64,000 nucleotides of DNA from Actinernus sp. WN-2022 (Eukaryota; Cnidaria; Anthozoa; Actiniaria; Actinernidae). Every line of letters starts with the position of its first letter. The first letter of the stretch is position 1. The translations under genes were made by a program, and so were the position numbers. This document shows, piece after piece, positions 48,092-58,937 of this stretch. The stretch is from NCBI GenBank assembly GCA_030867875.1, contig JAOWCC010000019.1:30708476-30772475 (forward strand). The letters are read 5' to 3'. The notes beneath the pieces are model-generated. The model was not told the DNA's origin, ran no database searches, and saw nothing but the letters and a program-made list of their open reading frames with translations.

Positions 48092-48240
48092 TGCTCTGTT
48101 TGAAGAAAATCTTGAGAGAAGAAATCTCGAGAGAAGAAATCTCTCAGCCTCACTCGGGGGCGAGCGCACTGAAAAGTTTTTTTCGCGCGCTAAAAGCTGA
48201 TTGGCTGTTACTCAAACAGCCCCATTTCGATTGGCTTGCG
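48092..48240 (-). promoter_or_regulatory. Candidate CCAAT/E2F promoter, minus strand
   Basis: Read on the minus strand, two CCAAT boxes (48234-48230 and 48204-48200) are 30 bp apart, about three helical turns, a spacing typical of NF-Y-driven cell-cycle promoters. Directly downstream is TTTTAGCGCGCGAAA (48195-48181), a near-perfect E2F-type site. Further down a strong splice donor GTAAGT (48091) would end an untranslated first exon. No downstream coding exon was recognised. The sequence could also be part of a repeat. Confidence 0.3.
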
Positions 48241-50082
48241 CGCTTACAAAACCTTTGAATAAACCTGTGCAAACCTGTTCGCGACCCGTGTAATACTGTC
48301 TCATATTTGCACTCGTTTTAGCCCGTATTTGCACTCGAAAATGCCAAGTCGTATAATAAATCTTCTTACCCTCGTGTCTAAGTTAAGTAACATCTAATCT
48401 GCGACTGGTAACTGTTTGGAGTGATTATGTTAAGATTTCGACATGGCAAATTTGAATTTTCTAACGCTGATTGGGGTGAATTTTTACAAGGCGTTGCTGG
48501 TTTAGGAAGCAGATAAAAACTGGCTTTAGCTTGAATACGCATGCTTAAACTGACTTGTTACCGTCAGATCAGTCAAACAGGAGAATAAATTTCCAGCATT
48601 TTGATGTATAGAACGTCGAGGTTTCTAGAGTTTAGAGTTATCTTGTGTTGATCTTTCAGAAGTACCCAACGAGACATTTACTCTAAATTATGCAAAACTG
48701 TGTAAAATACATACAGTTGCTTTGGTATGGCGGTAGCTCCAGAAGCAGAGGGGTTTCGAGAGTCCAAACGACAGAAGATAATTACACTTCATTATAAACT
48801 TGTAATTCCACTGAAGTTGTTCTATCTCTCAATATAATCGCATTTACTTCGAAGCGATCACCAATACCAAATGCCCTCTTCTGTGTGCAATGATTTTGAT
48901 ATGATAACCATAATAAGCGCGAAATGAAGTATTACTCAGAATTCTATACGACTTAAGTCTGGTTTATATTATCAAGTGAAACCCAAAATGATACAATACA
49001 TGTAGGTTATACACGAAAAGAAAATTAAGCGGGGAAAAATAAGGAAATATGAATTCAAAGAACAAATAGAAAGAACAACAGAGGAAAAAACGACTCGAGC
49101 TCGGTAAAAAATATCTGGAAACGTACTCCTCGACCGAATGCAAATACATTAGACTCTGAGCCAAAACTTATCACAAACTTAAGCGTATGATTATAGAAGT
49201 AACAATTCAGTAACCTAAGTTTGGATTACTAGATAGCTGTGTCCAACAAGCGAGAGACAGAATACATAATAAAGGCTCTGCCTTTATACACCTATACACC
49301 CGCTAAAAAAATGAGGGGTCATTTAAATGCGAGCGGAAGTTAGACGCGCCTTACCTAAGCGGCTAAGTTCATAAAATTAAAATGTGCTATTTCTACGAGG
49401 GCTTAATTATGCTGCAGCTATGGAGAACTTCAGTTTTTGATCCATTTATACGGATCGTTCGCGGCTTTGGAAATCCGCCGCTAAAGTGGCCCTAAATATA
49501 TAATGAATATTTAATGCGGAAACATGAAAGAGGGACTAATGATTATCACTTGAAGTGTAGAATAGCTACAAGCCGTAATGAAGACGCTTTCCAACTGTAC
49601 GTTATTACGTTTCAAAGAATGCGAAGGACTCGTGAAATTTACTTCTAGAGTTTCCATGTGAATTTCACCCTGAGTAGTTCGATTTCCGTTTGTAGAATTT
49701 TCACTTGTTTATACACAGAAACCATGGTAATACGAGTTACAAACGGGGGAACAAATCGGCGAGAAAATAATTAAGGGGGACTAAATCCACGGGGGGGAGG
49801 GGATGTGGCATATCCGCTGTTACTTGACCGGCACCGTAAAGTAACGAATTATGCTTTGCGATCGACCTTTAGATGAATTACTAAACGGGTATTTTTGCCG
49901 GCACTGATTTTAGTACGAGGAATTTTCTTCGACCAAAGATTCTTAACTTTCTTCTATACCTTAATGAGGGAAAATGCATGTCATATATCAGCCTACATAC
50001 TGACTGAATGCGCTTTAGTTTACCATGACACCAGGCTCCTGCTAACACATTACAAACTATTGATGAGGTCTTCTAGTTGAAA
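48241..50082. other. Intergenic DNA, nothing recognised
   Basis: AT-rich, without a convincing frame. A run GGGGGGGAGGGGATG occurs at about 49792. The frames at 48964-49164 and 49895-50080 show no motif. Confidence 0.4.
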
Positions 50083-50203
50083 CACAGGAAACCCAAGCTC
50101 TGTTTGTGTTTTAAATTATAAGGGTTTGTATGAGATTTTGAACGAGTATTTGGTTGTATACCGTTAGGCCAGAAATACTGAAATAAAATCAATGAAAACT
50201 TAC

Positions 50204-50321
50204 CTGAAGTCTTTATCTGTTCTTCATTGGGTTCTGTATGCAATTTCAGCGAATTCTGTTGAATTTTTACCCCTCGCCCTCTCCAACTAAGAAAGATGGC
50301 AAGGACGGACGCAACCGCCAT
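50204..50321 (-). CDS. Candidate first exon of an unknown gene, left copy
   Basis: ATG at 50321 opens MAVASVLAIFLSWRGRGVKI and continues to QIKTS, where TCAGGTAAGT gives a consensus splice donor (exon end about 50204). The same exon exists inverted at 58820-58937. It points outward, away from the YqaJ gene. No domain is recognised. It may be the 5' end of a host gene next to which the transposon landed, or part of the transposon. The left copy's reading frame downstream diverges at the end of the duplication (50083). In the left arm its upstream region is split by the retrotransposon. Confidence 0.35.
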
Positions 50322-50339
50322 TTCTCGACTCCAATCACT

Positions 50340-51453
50340 ATAATAATATAATAAAGACTTTATTTAGCGAGGGTAACACATAATAGCAACGCTAATAAAC
50401 TTGTGGCCCTCCTAGTAGTTAAAATACAAACAGTGATATAAAAAGCTCTACGTTCTACATATACAATATTAAAATCTAAAAAACTACTAATCTATAACTA
50501 GCTAAATTTAAGTATAAAAATGCAAGAATATATAAAACTAGACTAGGCATAAAAATGGACAACAGGAAAAGATAACGGATAAAATTGAATTAAATAACAA
50601 AATGATGTATAAATTTTTGCTCACTAAAAATTCGATTCCACATGTTACGTCTAAAAGAATGTAAAGAGTCTTGCTTCCTTAAATCTAATGGTAGAGAGTT
50701 CCACAATTTACAACTAGTAACAGCAAATGTTCTACCTCCTTCAGTTTCTCTAGAATAACGGGGACAAATCACATTAATACCAGAGTATCTTGTGTTACGG
50801 GCATGTAATTGATTATTAAGCTTGATTTGCTCCATTAAGTAGGATGGAAGGTTGCCATGGATACGCTTATATACAATTGAACATTTACTTATTTTTGACT
50901 CTTCATAAAAAGGTAGCAAGCGCAGTTTATTAAACAGTTGCACCGATGGTGAAAGTCGATCTGCAAATAAGATTACTCTTGCAGCTCTTTTCTGTAATTT
51001 CAGTACTCTGCCTAAACACTCTTTATCACAAGCTGCCCATATAACGCTTACATAATTCATTACTGGTCGGATCATGGCGTTATAAAAAAGAATTCTTTGT
51101 GGCAAAGGTAAATATGACCTTATTTTTCTTAGTAATGCTATGCGTTGGGAAAGTTTCTTACAGAGTTTGTCTACGTGATCGTTAAATGACAAATGACTAT
51201 CAATCACCAGACCTAATAGGGTAGCACTAGTAACGTTTGCAAGCTTCTTGCCATTAACTGTAATATTCGGATGTTCTTCAATCCTAGAGGCAAGTCGTTT
51301 ACCGGTAATGAACAAGACTTTCGTTTTATCCTCATTAAGGGGAAGTTTATTAGCCGATGCCCACAGTTGGACTTCAGCAACAGCTGTGTTAAGTGCCCTT
51401 TCGAGGTGTACCATAGAACCACAATCGGCAGAAGCTGTCACCGTGGTGTCATC
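50340..51453 (-). mobile_element. Non-LTR retrotransposon inserted in the left arm
   Basis: Comparison with the uninterrupted right arm (58799-58801) fixes the ends precisely. The 3' end is at 50340, with AATAAAG at about 50360 and a TTATTATATTATTAT tail; the 5' end at 51453 starts with the codons for the two Asp of the YADD motif. Two target bases (CG) are missing and no target duplication is seen, which is common for 5'-truncated insertions. It is younger than the inverted duplication. Confidence 0.9.
50590..51453 (-). pseudogene. Non-LTR reverse transcriptase, C-terminal part
   Basis: The frame runs from the insertion border (DDTTVTASADCG, the end of RT motif C) to the stop at 50590, about 287 codons. 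Landmarks are LPLNEDKTKVLFI (motif D region), LGLVIDSHLSFNDHVD (motif E region), YNAMIRPVMNYVSVIW, LQKRAARVIL, FNKLRLLPFYEESKI and AVTSCKLWNSLPLDLR. The frame is unbroken, in line with a young insertion. The first ATG (51441) is internal. RT motifs 0-B and the endonuclease are missing, so it is inactive. Confidence 0.85.
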
Positions 51454-51699
51454 AACATCGCGCTCGAATTTTCATCCAAAATCAATGCCAACCGCAACTA
51501 GACCTCAAATAATAGCACAACAGTATCTATTCCAAGAGCCTCGTGCCATTTAATTGAAGTAATCCCCATTTCTCGAGCCTAAATCGAACACAATGTCAAA
51601 GAAACTCGCCCGTTGGGGTTCGTGACTGGGAGAAGTTGGACACGCTTAGCAACGGCTAGCTGCCAAAAGTTCACGGGCTCAGAACGTAGGTATATATCT

Positions 51700-52503
51700 T
51701 ATTTTGAACACGCCTTCATGTAAGTTGGCTCTGTGGTACAGTTGTTTAGAGCGCGCGCTTTCGATCCAACGACCGGCGTTAAAAAAAAAAATTGTACTTC
51801 TTTTTCTCCTTTCTCAGTTTTATTTAATCTTTTCCTCTATTTTAAACAATTAGAGCCGCCTTCTACATGAAAAAACATTGTTGTCTATTGGCTCTCAAGC
51901 CCCAACCAGGGTCCAGGAGCCCTGTGAAGTTACTTTTCTGGTTACTTTATAAACATGTTATCGACGTTCAAGAGATCATAAGAGCTAGAAGGAAAGCTCG
52001 CTGCGTAGAAGAGAAAGGCTGGGATATCTGTTTCCTTTTATTCTTCGATTCGAGCCTGGTTAATTAAGTTTATAAGCAAATTGATGTACCAGTTAATTTT
52101 AACGGGCTTTCTGTTGATTCAAATCCGGGTTCGAATGATCGCATGTAAAGTACCGTACCTTAATTTATTTAAACTGTTGTGTTCAATATTTTCACAAGAT
52201 TTTAATAATGTAATTACGAGGTAACGAGGGAATTTGTTATATCTTTCTCATCATCGCACTACTGAAAATCGAGGTCATGAGCGTGCACGATTGGGGCTTG
52301 AGAGCCAATAGACAACAATGTTTTTCATGTAGAAGGCGGCTCTAATTGTTTAAAATAGAGGAAAAGATTAAATAAAACTGAGAAAGGAGAAAAAGAAGTA
52401 CAATTTTTTTTTTTAACGCCGGTCGTTGGATCGAAAGCGCGCGCTCTAAACCACTGTACCACAGAGCCAACTTACATGAAGGCGTGTTCAAAATAAGATA
52501 TAC
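51700..52503. mobile_element. About 800-bp element with 205-bp TIRs carrying a tRNA-like head, left copy
   Basis: 51700-51905 and 52290-52503 are inverted copies of each other, so they form terminal repeats inside the larger arm. Each TIR starts TATCTTATTTTGAACACGCC and then holds GTGGTACAGTGGTTTAGAGC, close to a tRNA D-arm/A-box. After GATCCAACGACCGGCG it runs into an A-run of 11 before any T-arm. The outer TIR has GTTGTTT where the inner has GTGGTTT. The unique centre contains CCGGGTTCGAATG, a B-box-like string. Flanking TA may be a target duplication. It could be an independent MITE-like insertion or the true end of the YqaJ transposon. Confidence 0.6.
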
Positions 52504-52641
52504 ACGCTATGCATAATACGCTGTCCGAGTTGGGCTCTGGTGACGAGTTGCATCAAAACGAGGTCGGTAGGCCATCGACGCTGTGGTTTTCCCTGCAAGT
52601 ATTGTTAAAATGTGTGTATTTGTCTTTGATTATCGGCAAAA

Positions 52642-54909
52642 ATGCAGCTTTCCGAGCTAGATATACCGGGAGCCTCGCTATCTGGAAGACCACCGGCACA
52701 ACTAAAGGTTGAAGAACTTCGATTTTGGCTAAAGTGTCGCGGTGATCGTGGAAAAGGACTGAAAACAAAAGCACAACTTGTCAAAAGGTAAGAGCGGGAA
52801 TCGTAAACATGACCGGTGTTTTCCATACCAAACTTGCACTTTTACGGCCTGACGCAATGGATAAAATTATTTGGATCATTTCTAGTTCAATTTATGGATA
52901 TAAGAAGGAAATGTTTTGCTTAAAAGTCTTCAGTGTTTAGATAACGGATCACGTATGTATCATTGACGATCGATCAGTCAGAATTTCACACTTGTAAACG
53001 CCATTTTCAAACTTCAAGCCGTAATAACTTGTCTTATCCATTTCCGTATTTGGCCTTCTCTCTTCAAAATACATCTGATCTTTTGCGTAACATTGATTGC
53101 ACTGTTTCTATTTCTAGGGTAGAAGAGTATATTAGTACTGGACGCGACCAGAATATTGTTGATCCCGATCCGAATCAAATATATTCCAAACGTAAACAGA
53201 GACAAGATACAACCTCAAGTCAACCTCTCGGTGCACGTGATACGACTGCACTAGCCACAGTTAAGTTCCCAACAGTCGGATGGTCAACCAACCTACAACT
53301 TATGCCACTTTTCACTAAAGCTGAAATGAACATTCACATTTCAAAAACTGGTAAAAACGTGGATCATGCAAACAAACACCAACACTCAGTACCGACTGGT
53401 TTACGAAAGGCAAAAACCTTTCTAAATGATGAGTACTTGAAAGACATAGAAACTGCAAGTGACAACAACTTTTTCTTCGTGAAATCTTTATGCCATCACA
53501 GCTTTAAAAAAAATGAACCACCGCACAATTTAAAAGTTGCACTCTGTTTACTCTCTGGTGCAGTAAAACTTGCATTCTGTTCATGTGTGGCTGGTAAAGT
53601 GGGATTTTGCAATCATGTGCTGGCACTCATGATGCAGCTATGTAAGTTTACCCTATATGATTGTAAGGATACGAAAGATCTGGAGAAAGAAGGGGATATG
53701 CAGCCAAAGATTGCCTGTACATCGTCTCTACAGGTATGGCACAAAGTAGGACGAGGTGACAAGATTCAACCAAAGCCAATCATGGACTTAGTAGTTAAAA
53801 AGACCAAGTTGGATGACCATACTACTACTATTAATAGTGAAGGGCTCAAATGTTTAATATATGAAGCCAGAAATAATATACAAACTCAGACTGAAGATGA
53901 AATTAAACTGAAGGCTGCTCTACAGAAAATTAACCCTAAAATGGCTCTAGCACAGATTATGGCTCCCACACAGAATACAGAATACATAGGGACCAAGTTT
54001 GGACAAAGTCCCAGTGGATCTTTTGCTAGCTACCAGCTGACATTCACTGAATCAAACTTCACTGTTTACTGTGATATTGATTGTATAGAAAGAGTTTCCC
54101 CTGATTTAGTGAATGACATACAGCAATATCCTAAATTTCCTCTTCTGTCTACAGAACAGTATAAGTTGCCAGAACAATTAGACACCCAGGAAAAGACCCT
54201 ACTAGAATACCTTACTGTTGATGCAGTGAAACTCAATGATATTGAAGAGAGAACACGCGCACAGTCAACATCTACAGAATGGAAGATCGAAAGAAGGTTT
54301 AGGCTTACTTCATCAAATTTCAAAACTGTTTGCTGTCGTCAACGTAATCATGACAATTTTGTTAATAGCTTACTCCATCCTAAACCATTCACATCTAGAT
54401 ACACATTACATGGCAAAATCTATGAGCCAATTGCCTTAAGGCAATATGAGAAATATATGTTCTCAACAAGAAGACCCATTCAACTAATGAAGTCAGGTCT
54501 TGTTGTTAGCATGGACTCTCCATTCTTGGCAGCTTCACCAGATGGAAAGGTCATTGACAAAGGGTGCAAGGAACCTTTTGGTTTAATTGAGATCAAGTGT
54601 CCCGAAACAAAGTTCAGAGTAACTCCACTCGATGCTTGCTCTGACAATACATTTTGCTCTGAGGATATTCAAGGGAAACCCAAACTCAAGAAAAATCACC
54701 CATACTACTTTCAGGTGCAGGGCCAAATGGGAGTTACCAGGGCTGGCTGGTGTGACTTTGTTATATACACTTGCATTGGAATGAGTATTCAAAGAATTAA
54801 GTATGACAGTCACTTTTGGAATACAACCAGACACAAGCTGGAGTCTTATTATTTAAATCATTTCCTAAACACAGCTGCTGCTGAATATTCTAGAGGCCGA
54901 AATGAATAA
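52642..54909 (+). CDS. SAP-SWIM-YqaJ protein of an ISL2EU/IS4EU-type transposon, intact
   Basis: Two exons, 52642-52787 and 53118-54909, give 645 residues; the GT-AG intron is 330 bp (AAAAG/GTAAGAG ... TTTCTAG/GGTAGAAG). Exon 1 encodes a SAP-type DNA-binding motif (residues about 17-50, LKVEELRFWLKCRG). Exon 2 has a SWIM zinc finger CSC...CNH at residues about 203-215. The C-terminal YqaJ/lambda-exonuclease-like nuclease carries Glu485 (GKIYEP), Asp524 (ASPDGK), Glu540/Lys542 (LIEIKCP) and Gln581 (YYFQVQGQM), the full PD-(D/E)XK set. An uninterrupted frame also starts at 52963, but with TTG and in the intron. AATAAA overlaps the stop codon (54905-54910). In this transposon group a YqaJ protein accompanies the DDE transposase; its role in transposition is not established. 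The transposase here is only a fragment. Confidence 0.85.
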
Positions 54910-54977
54910 ACATCTTACTGTAGCTTAAATGATTAGTCAGAGTGATATTATCTAACCATTCGATAACCTTTAAGTTC

Positions 54978-55123
54978 CCAGTGAATTTCAATACATTGCT
55001 CATTAGATATTCAAGGCTTTTATATGGAGGTTTTTATATGATATAAAGACCTTGACTATCTATTAATGAGCTATATTAAGGCTCTTGAATACCTAATCAG
55101 GTCTTTATATTGAAATTCACTGG
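54978..55123. repeat. Foldback between the convergent YqaJ and transposase genes
   Basis: CCAGTGAATTTCAATA at 54978 faces TATTGAAATTCACTGG at 55108, with further inner symmetry (ATATAAAGACC near 55036 and GGTCTTTATAT near 55100). It lies in the noncoding spacer between the two genes' 3' ends. A small MITE inserted in the transposon is the simplest reading. Confidence 0.6.
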
Positions 55124-55295
55124 AATGTTAGTGAAATAAAGGTTATTGAATAACAATGAAATAAGTCTGTTAAATACCAGCTTGGACCTCGGCATTCAGC
55201 CGTCATATACACTATACAATAATAGATTTTCTAAATACTAATAAAAAGTGTAGTTCATATTAATGAAGCTAATGTCAATATTTAAGGATTCATAA

Positions 55296-55703
55296 TTAAG
55301 CGGAAATGAGAGGGTCGTGTGCATTGCAAAGAAAAGCACACACACTCCACATAAGGTTGGAAACTCCAATTAAACTTAGTGGAAAATCCCCTTGCCAAAT
55401 CCTGAAGTTCTTTATTTTATTGATGGCACGCTCAATGTGGATCCTGACACTTGCTATTTTCTGTGTCTTGATCACATCCTCTGCCGACATCTGTGCATTT
55501 GCACCAAGAAATGGTGGGATGTTAAGAGACACTCCCAAAGGCAAAATGTCCTCAATGGTAAACCCCTTGTCAGCCATGACTGTGTCTCCAGCTTCGAAAT
55601 TTTGTTTCAAAAATCCACTTCGAATGACAATTTCCCTATCTGATATGTTCCCAGTATATAGTCCACTAATGAATGTTGTAGCTCCACTGGGAGCAATTCC
55701 ACC
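55296..55703 (-). pseudogene. DDE transposase (DDE_Tnp_4 type), C-terminal fragment
   Basis: From the duplication border the frame reads GGIAPSGATTFISGLYTG, then GDTVMADKGFTIEDILPLGV, SLNIPPFLG, and VRIHIERAINKIKNFRIW, ending at TAA 55296: about 135 codons. The Asp in MADKGF and the Glu in HIERAINK correspond to the second and third catalytic acids of the IS4/IS5-like DDE_Tnp_4 fold common in cnidarian transposons. The first Asp, the helix-turn-helix and any THAP domain lay upstream and have been replaced by the inverted YqaJ copy. It is convergent with the intact YqaJ gene. Confidence 0.85.
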
Positions 55704-57610
55704 TTTCCATCTGGTGAAGCTGCCAAGAATGGAGAGTCCATGCTAACAACAAGACCTGACTTCATTAGTTGAATGGGTCTTCTTGTTGAGAACATATATT
55801 TCTCATATTGCCTTAAGGCAATTGGTTCATAGATTTTGCCATGTAATGTGTATCTAGATGTGAATGGTTTAGGATGGAGTAAGCTATTAACAAAATTGTC
55901 ATGATTACGTTGACGACAGCAAACAGTTTTGAAATTTGATGAAGTAAGCCTAAACCTTCTTTCGATCTTCCATTCTGTAGATGTTGACTGTGCGCGTGTT
56001 CTCTCTTCAATATCATTGAGTTTCACTGCATCAACAGTAAGGTATTCTAGTAGGGTCTTTTCCTGGGTGTCTAATTGTTCTGGCAACTTATACTGTTCTG
56101 TAGACAGAAGAGGAAATTTAGGATATTGCTGTATGTCATTCACTAAATCAGGGGAAACTCTTTCTATACAATCAATATCACAGTAAACAGTGAAGTTTGA
56201 TTCAGTGAATGTCAGCTGGTAGCTAGCAAAAGATCCACTGGGACTTTGTCCAAACTTGGTCCCTATGTATTCTGTATTCTGTGTGGGAGCCATAATCTGT
56301 GCTAGAGCCATTTTAGGGTTAATTTTCTGTAGAGCAGCCTTCAGTTTAATTTCATCTTCAGTCTGAGTTTGTATATTATTTCTGGCTTCATATATTAAAC
56401 ATTTGAGCCCTTCACTATTAATAGTAGTAGTATGGTCATCCAACTTGGTCTTTTTAACTACTAAGTCCATGATTGGCTTTGGTTGAATCTTGTCACCTCG
56501 TCCTACTTTGTGCCATACCTGTAGAGACGATGTACAGGCAATCTTTGGCTGCATATCCCCTTCTTTCTCCAGATCTTTCGTATCCTTACAATCATATAGG
56601 GTAAACTTACATAGCTGCATCATGAGTGCCAGCACATGATTGCAAAATCCCACTTTACCAGCCACACATGAACAGAATGCAAGTTTTACTGCACCAGAGA
56701 GTAAACAGAGTGCAACTTTTAAATTGTGCGGTGGTTCATTTTTTTTAAAGCTGTGATGGCATAAAGATTTCACGAAGAAAAAGTTGTTGTCACTTGCAGT
56801 TTCTATGTCTTTCAAGTACTCATCATTTAGAAAGGTTTTTGCCTTTCGTAAACCAGTCGGTACTGAGTGTTGGTGTTTGTTTGCATGATCCACGTTTTTA
56901 CCAGTTTTTGAAATGTGAATGTTCATTTCAGCTTTAGTGAAAAGTGGCATAAGTTGTAGGTTGGTTGACCATCCGACTGTTGGGAACTTAACTGTGGCTA
57001 GTGCAGTCGTATCACGTGCACCGAGAGGTTGACTTGAGGTTGTATCTTGTCTCTGTTTACGTTTGGAATATATTTGATTCGGATCGGGATCAACAATATT
57101 CTGGTCGCGTCCAGTACTAATATACTCTTCTACCCTAGAAATAGAAACAGTGCAATCAATGTTACGCAAAAGATCAGATGTATTTTGAAGAGAGAAGGCC
57201 AAATACGGAAATGGATAAGACAAGTTATTACGGCTTGAAGTTTGAAAATGGCGTTTACAAGTGTGAAATTCTGACTGATCGATCGTCAATGATACATACG
57301 TGATCCGTTATCTAAACACTGAAGACTTTTAAGCAAAACATTTCCTTCTTATATCCATAAATTGAACTAGAAATGATCCAAATAATTTTATCCATTGCGT
57401 CAGGCCGTAAAAGTGCAAGTTTGGTATGGAAAACACCGGTCATGTTTACGATTCCCGCTCTTACCTTTTGACAAGTTGTGCTTTTGTTTTCAGTCCTTTT
57501 CCACGATCACCGCGACACTTTAGCCAAAATCGAAGTTCTTCAACCTTTAGTTGTGCCGGTGGTCTTCCAGATAGCGAGGCTCCCGGTATATCTAGCTCGG
57601 AAAGCTGCAT
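55702..57610 (-). pseudogene. Truncated inverted copy of the YqaJ gene, fused to transposase sequence
   Basis: Exon 1 (57610-57465), the intron and exon 2 (from 57134) mirror the intact gene. After ASPDGK (Asp524) the sequence switches to the transposase fragment, read in the wrong frame, and stops at 55607. The nuclease keeps the first Glu and the Asp but loses Glu540/Lys542 and Gln581, so it cannot be active. SAP and SWIM parts are intact. A product with the DNA- and zinc-binding parts but a dead nuclease is conceivable if transcribed. Confidence 0.85.
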
Positions 57611-57748
57611 TTTTGCCGATAATCAAAGACAAATACACACATTTTAACAATACTTGCAGGGAAAACCACAGCGTCGATGGCCTACCGACCTCGTTTTGAT
57701 GCAACTCGTCACCAGAGCCCAACTCGGACAGCGTATTATGCATAGCGT

Positions 57749-58553
57749 GTATATCTTATTTTGAACACGCCTTCATGTAAGTTGGCTCTGTGGTACAGTG
57801 GTTTAGAGCGCGCGCTTTCGATCCAACGACCGGCGTTAAAAAAAAAAATTGTACTTCTTTTTCTCCTTTCTCAGTTTTATTTAATCTTTTCCTCTATTTT
57901 AAACAATTAGAGCCGCCTTCTACATGAAAAACATTGTTGTCTATTGGCTCTCAAGCCCCAATCGTGCACGCTCATGACCTCGATTTTCAGTAGTGCGATG
58001 ATGAGAAAGATATAACAAATTCCCTCGTTACCTCGTAATTACATTATTAAAATCTTGTGAAAATATTGAACACAACAGTTTAAATAAATTAAGGTACGGT
58101 ACTTTACATGCGATCATTCGAACCCGGATTTGAATCAACAGAAAGCCCGTTAAAATTAACTGGTACATCAATTTGCTTATAAACTTAATTAACCAGGCTC
58201 GAATCGAAGAATAAAAGGAAACAGATATCCCAGCCTTTCTCTTCTACGCAGCGAGCTTTCCTTCTAGCTCTTATGATCTCTTGAACGTCGATAACATGTT
58301 TATAAAGTAACCAGAAAAGTAACTTCACAGGGCTCCTGGACCCTGGTTGGGGCTTGAGAGCCAATAGACAACAATGTTTTTTCATGTAGAAGGCGGCTCT
58401 AATTGTTTAAAATAGAGGAAAAGATTAAATAAAACTGAGAAAGGAGAAAAAGAAGTACAATTTTTTTTTTTTAACGCCGGTCGTTGGATCGAAAGCGCGC
58501 GCTCTAAACAACTGTACCACAGAGCCAACTTACATGAAGGCGTGTTCAAAATA
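57749..58553. mobile_element. About 800-bp element with 205-bp TIRs, right copy
   Basis: Exact mirror of the element at 51700-52503, carried along in the inverted duplication. It keeps the same difference between outer (GTTGTTT) and inner (GTGGTTT) tRNA-like heads, so that difference predates the duplication. One A-run is 12 instead of 11 bases. Confidence 0.6.
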
Positions 58554-58819
58554 AGATATATACCTACGTTCTGAGCCCGTGAACTTTTGGCAGCTAGCCG
58601 TTGCTAAGCGTGTCCAACTTCTCCCAGTCACGAACCCCAACGGGCGAGTTTCTTTGACATTGTGTTCGATTTAGGCTCGAGAAATGGGGATTACTTCAAT
58701 TAAATGGCACGAGGCTCTTGGAATAGATACTGTTGTGCTATTATTTGAGGTCTAGTTGCGGTTGGCATTGATTTTGGATGAAAATTCGAGCGCGATGTTC
58801 GAGTGATTGGAGTCGAGAA

Positions 58820-58937
58820 ATGGCGGTTGCGTCCGTCCTTGCCATCTTTCTTAGTTGGAGAGGGCGAGGGGTAAAAATTCAACAGAATTCGCTGAAATTG
58901 CATACAGAACCCAATGAAGAACAGATAAAGACTTCAG
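58820..58937 (+). CDS. Candidate first exon of an unknown gene, right copy
   Basis: ATG at 58820 opens 39 codons (MAVASVLAIFLSWRGRG...) to a consensus donor at TCAG/GTAAGT (58938). The upstream region, uninterrupted here, includes AGCAACGG and GCTAGC strings near 58590-58610 but no TATA box. Beyond 59058 this copy continues into sequence not shared with the left arm, so at most one copy can still be joined to its original downstream exons. Confidence 0.35.

Larger units (their letters stand above)
50083..54551 (+). repeat. Left arm of a large inverted duplication
   Basis: Positions 51454-54551 mirror 55702-58799, and 50083-50339 mirrors 58801-59058. The 1114 bp in between (50340-51453) are a later retrotransposon insertion found only here. 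Outside the insertion I found a single substitution (54426 G against the A read at 55826), one homopolymer difference (11 A at 51781 against 12) and two bases missing at the insertion point. The arms therefore differ by roughly one in a thousand. The inner limit falls inside the YqaJ gene, after GATGGAAAGGT. Confidence 0.95.

Noticed and set aside
52963..53117. N-terminal 52 residues of the long YqaJ frame taken as protein
   Set aside because: The start is TTG, and the stretch lies between a good splice donor (52788) and acceptor (53117). Joining exon 1 at 53118 restores a continuous SAP-to-YISTGRD sequence, so this is intron.
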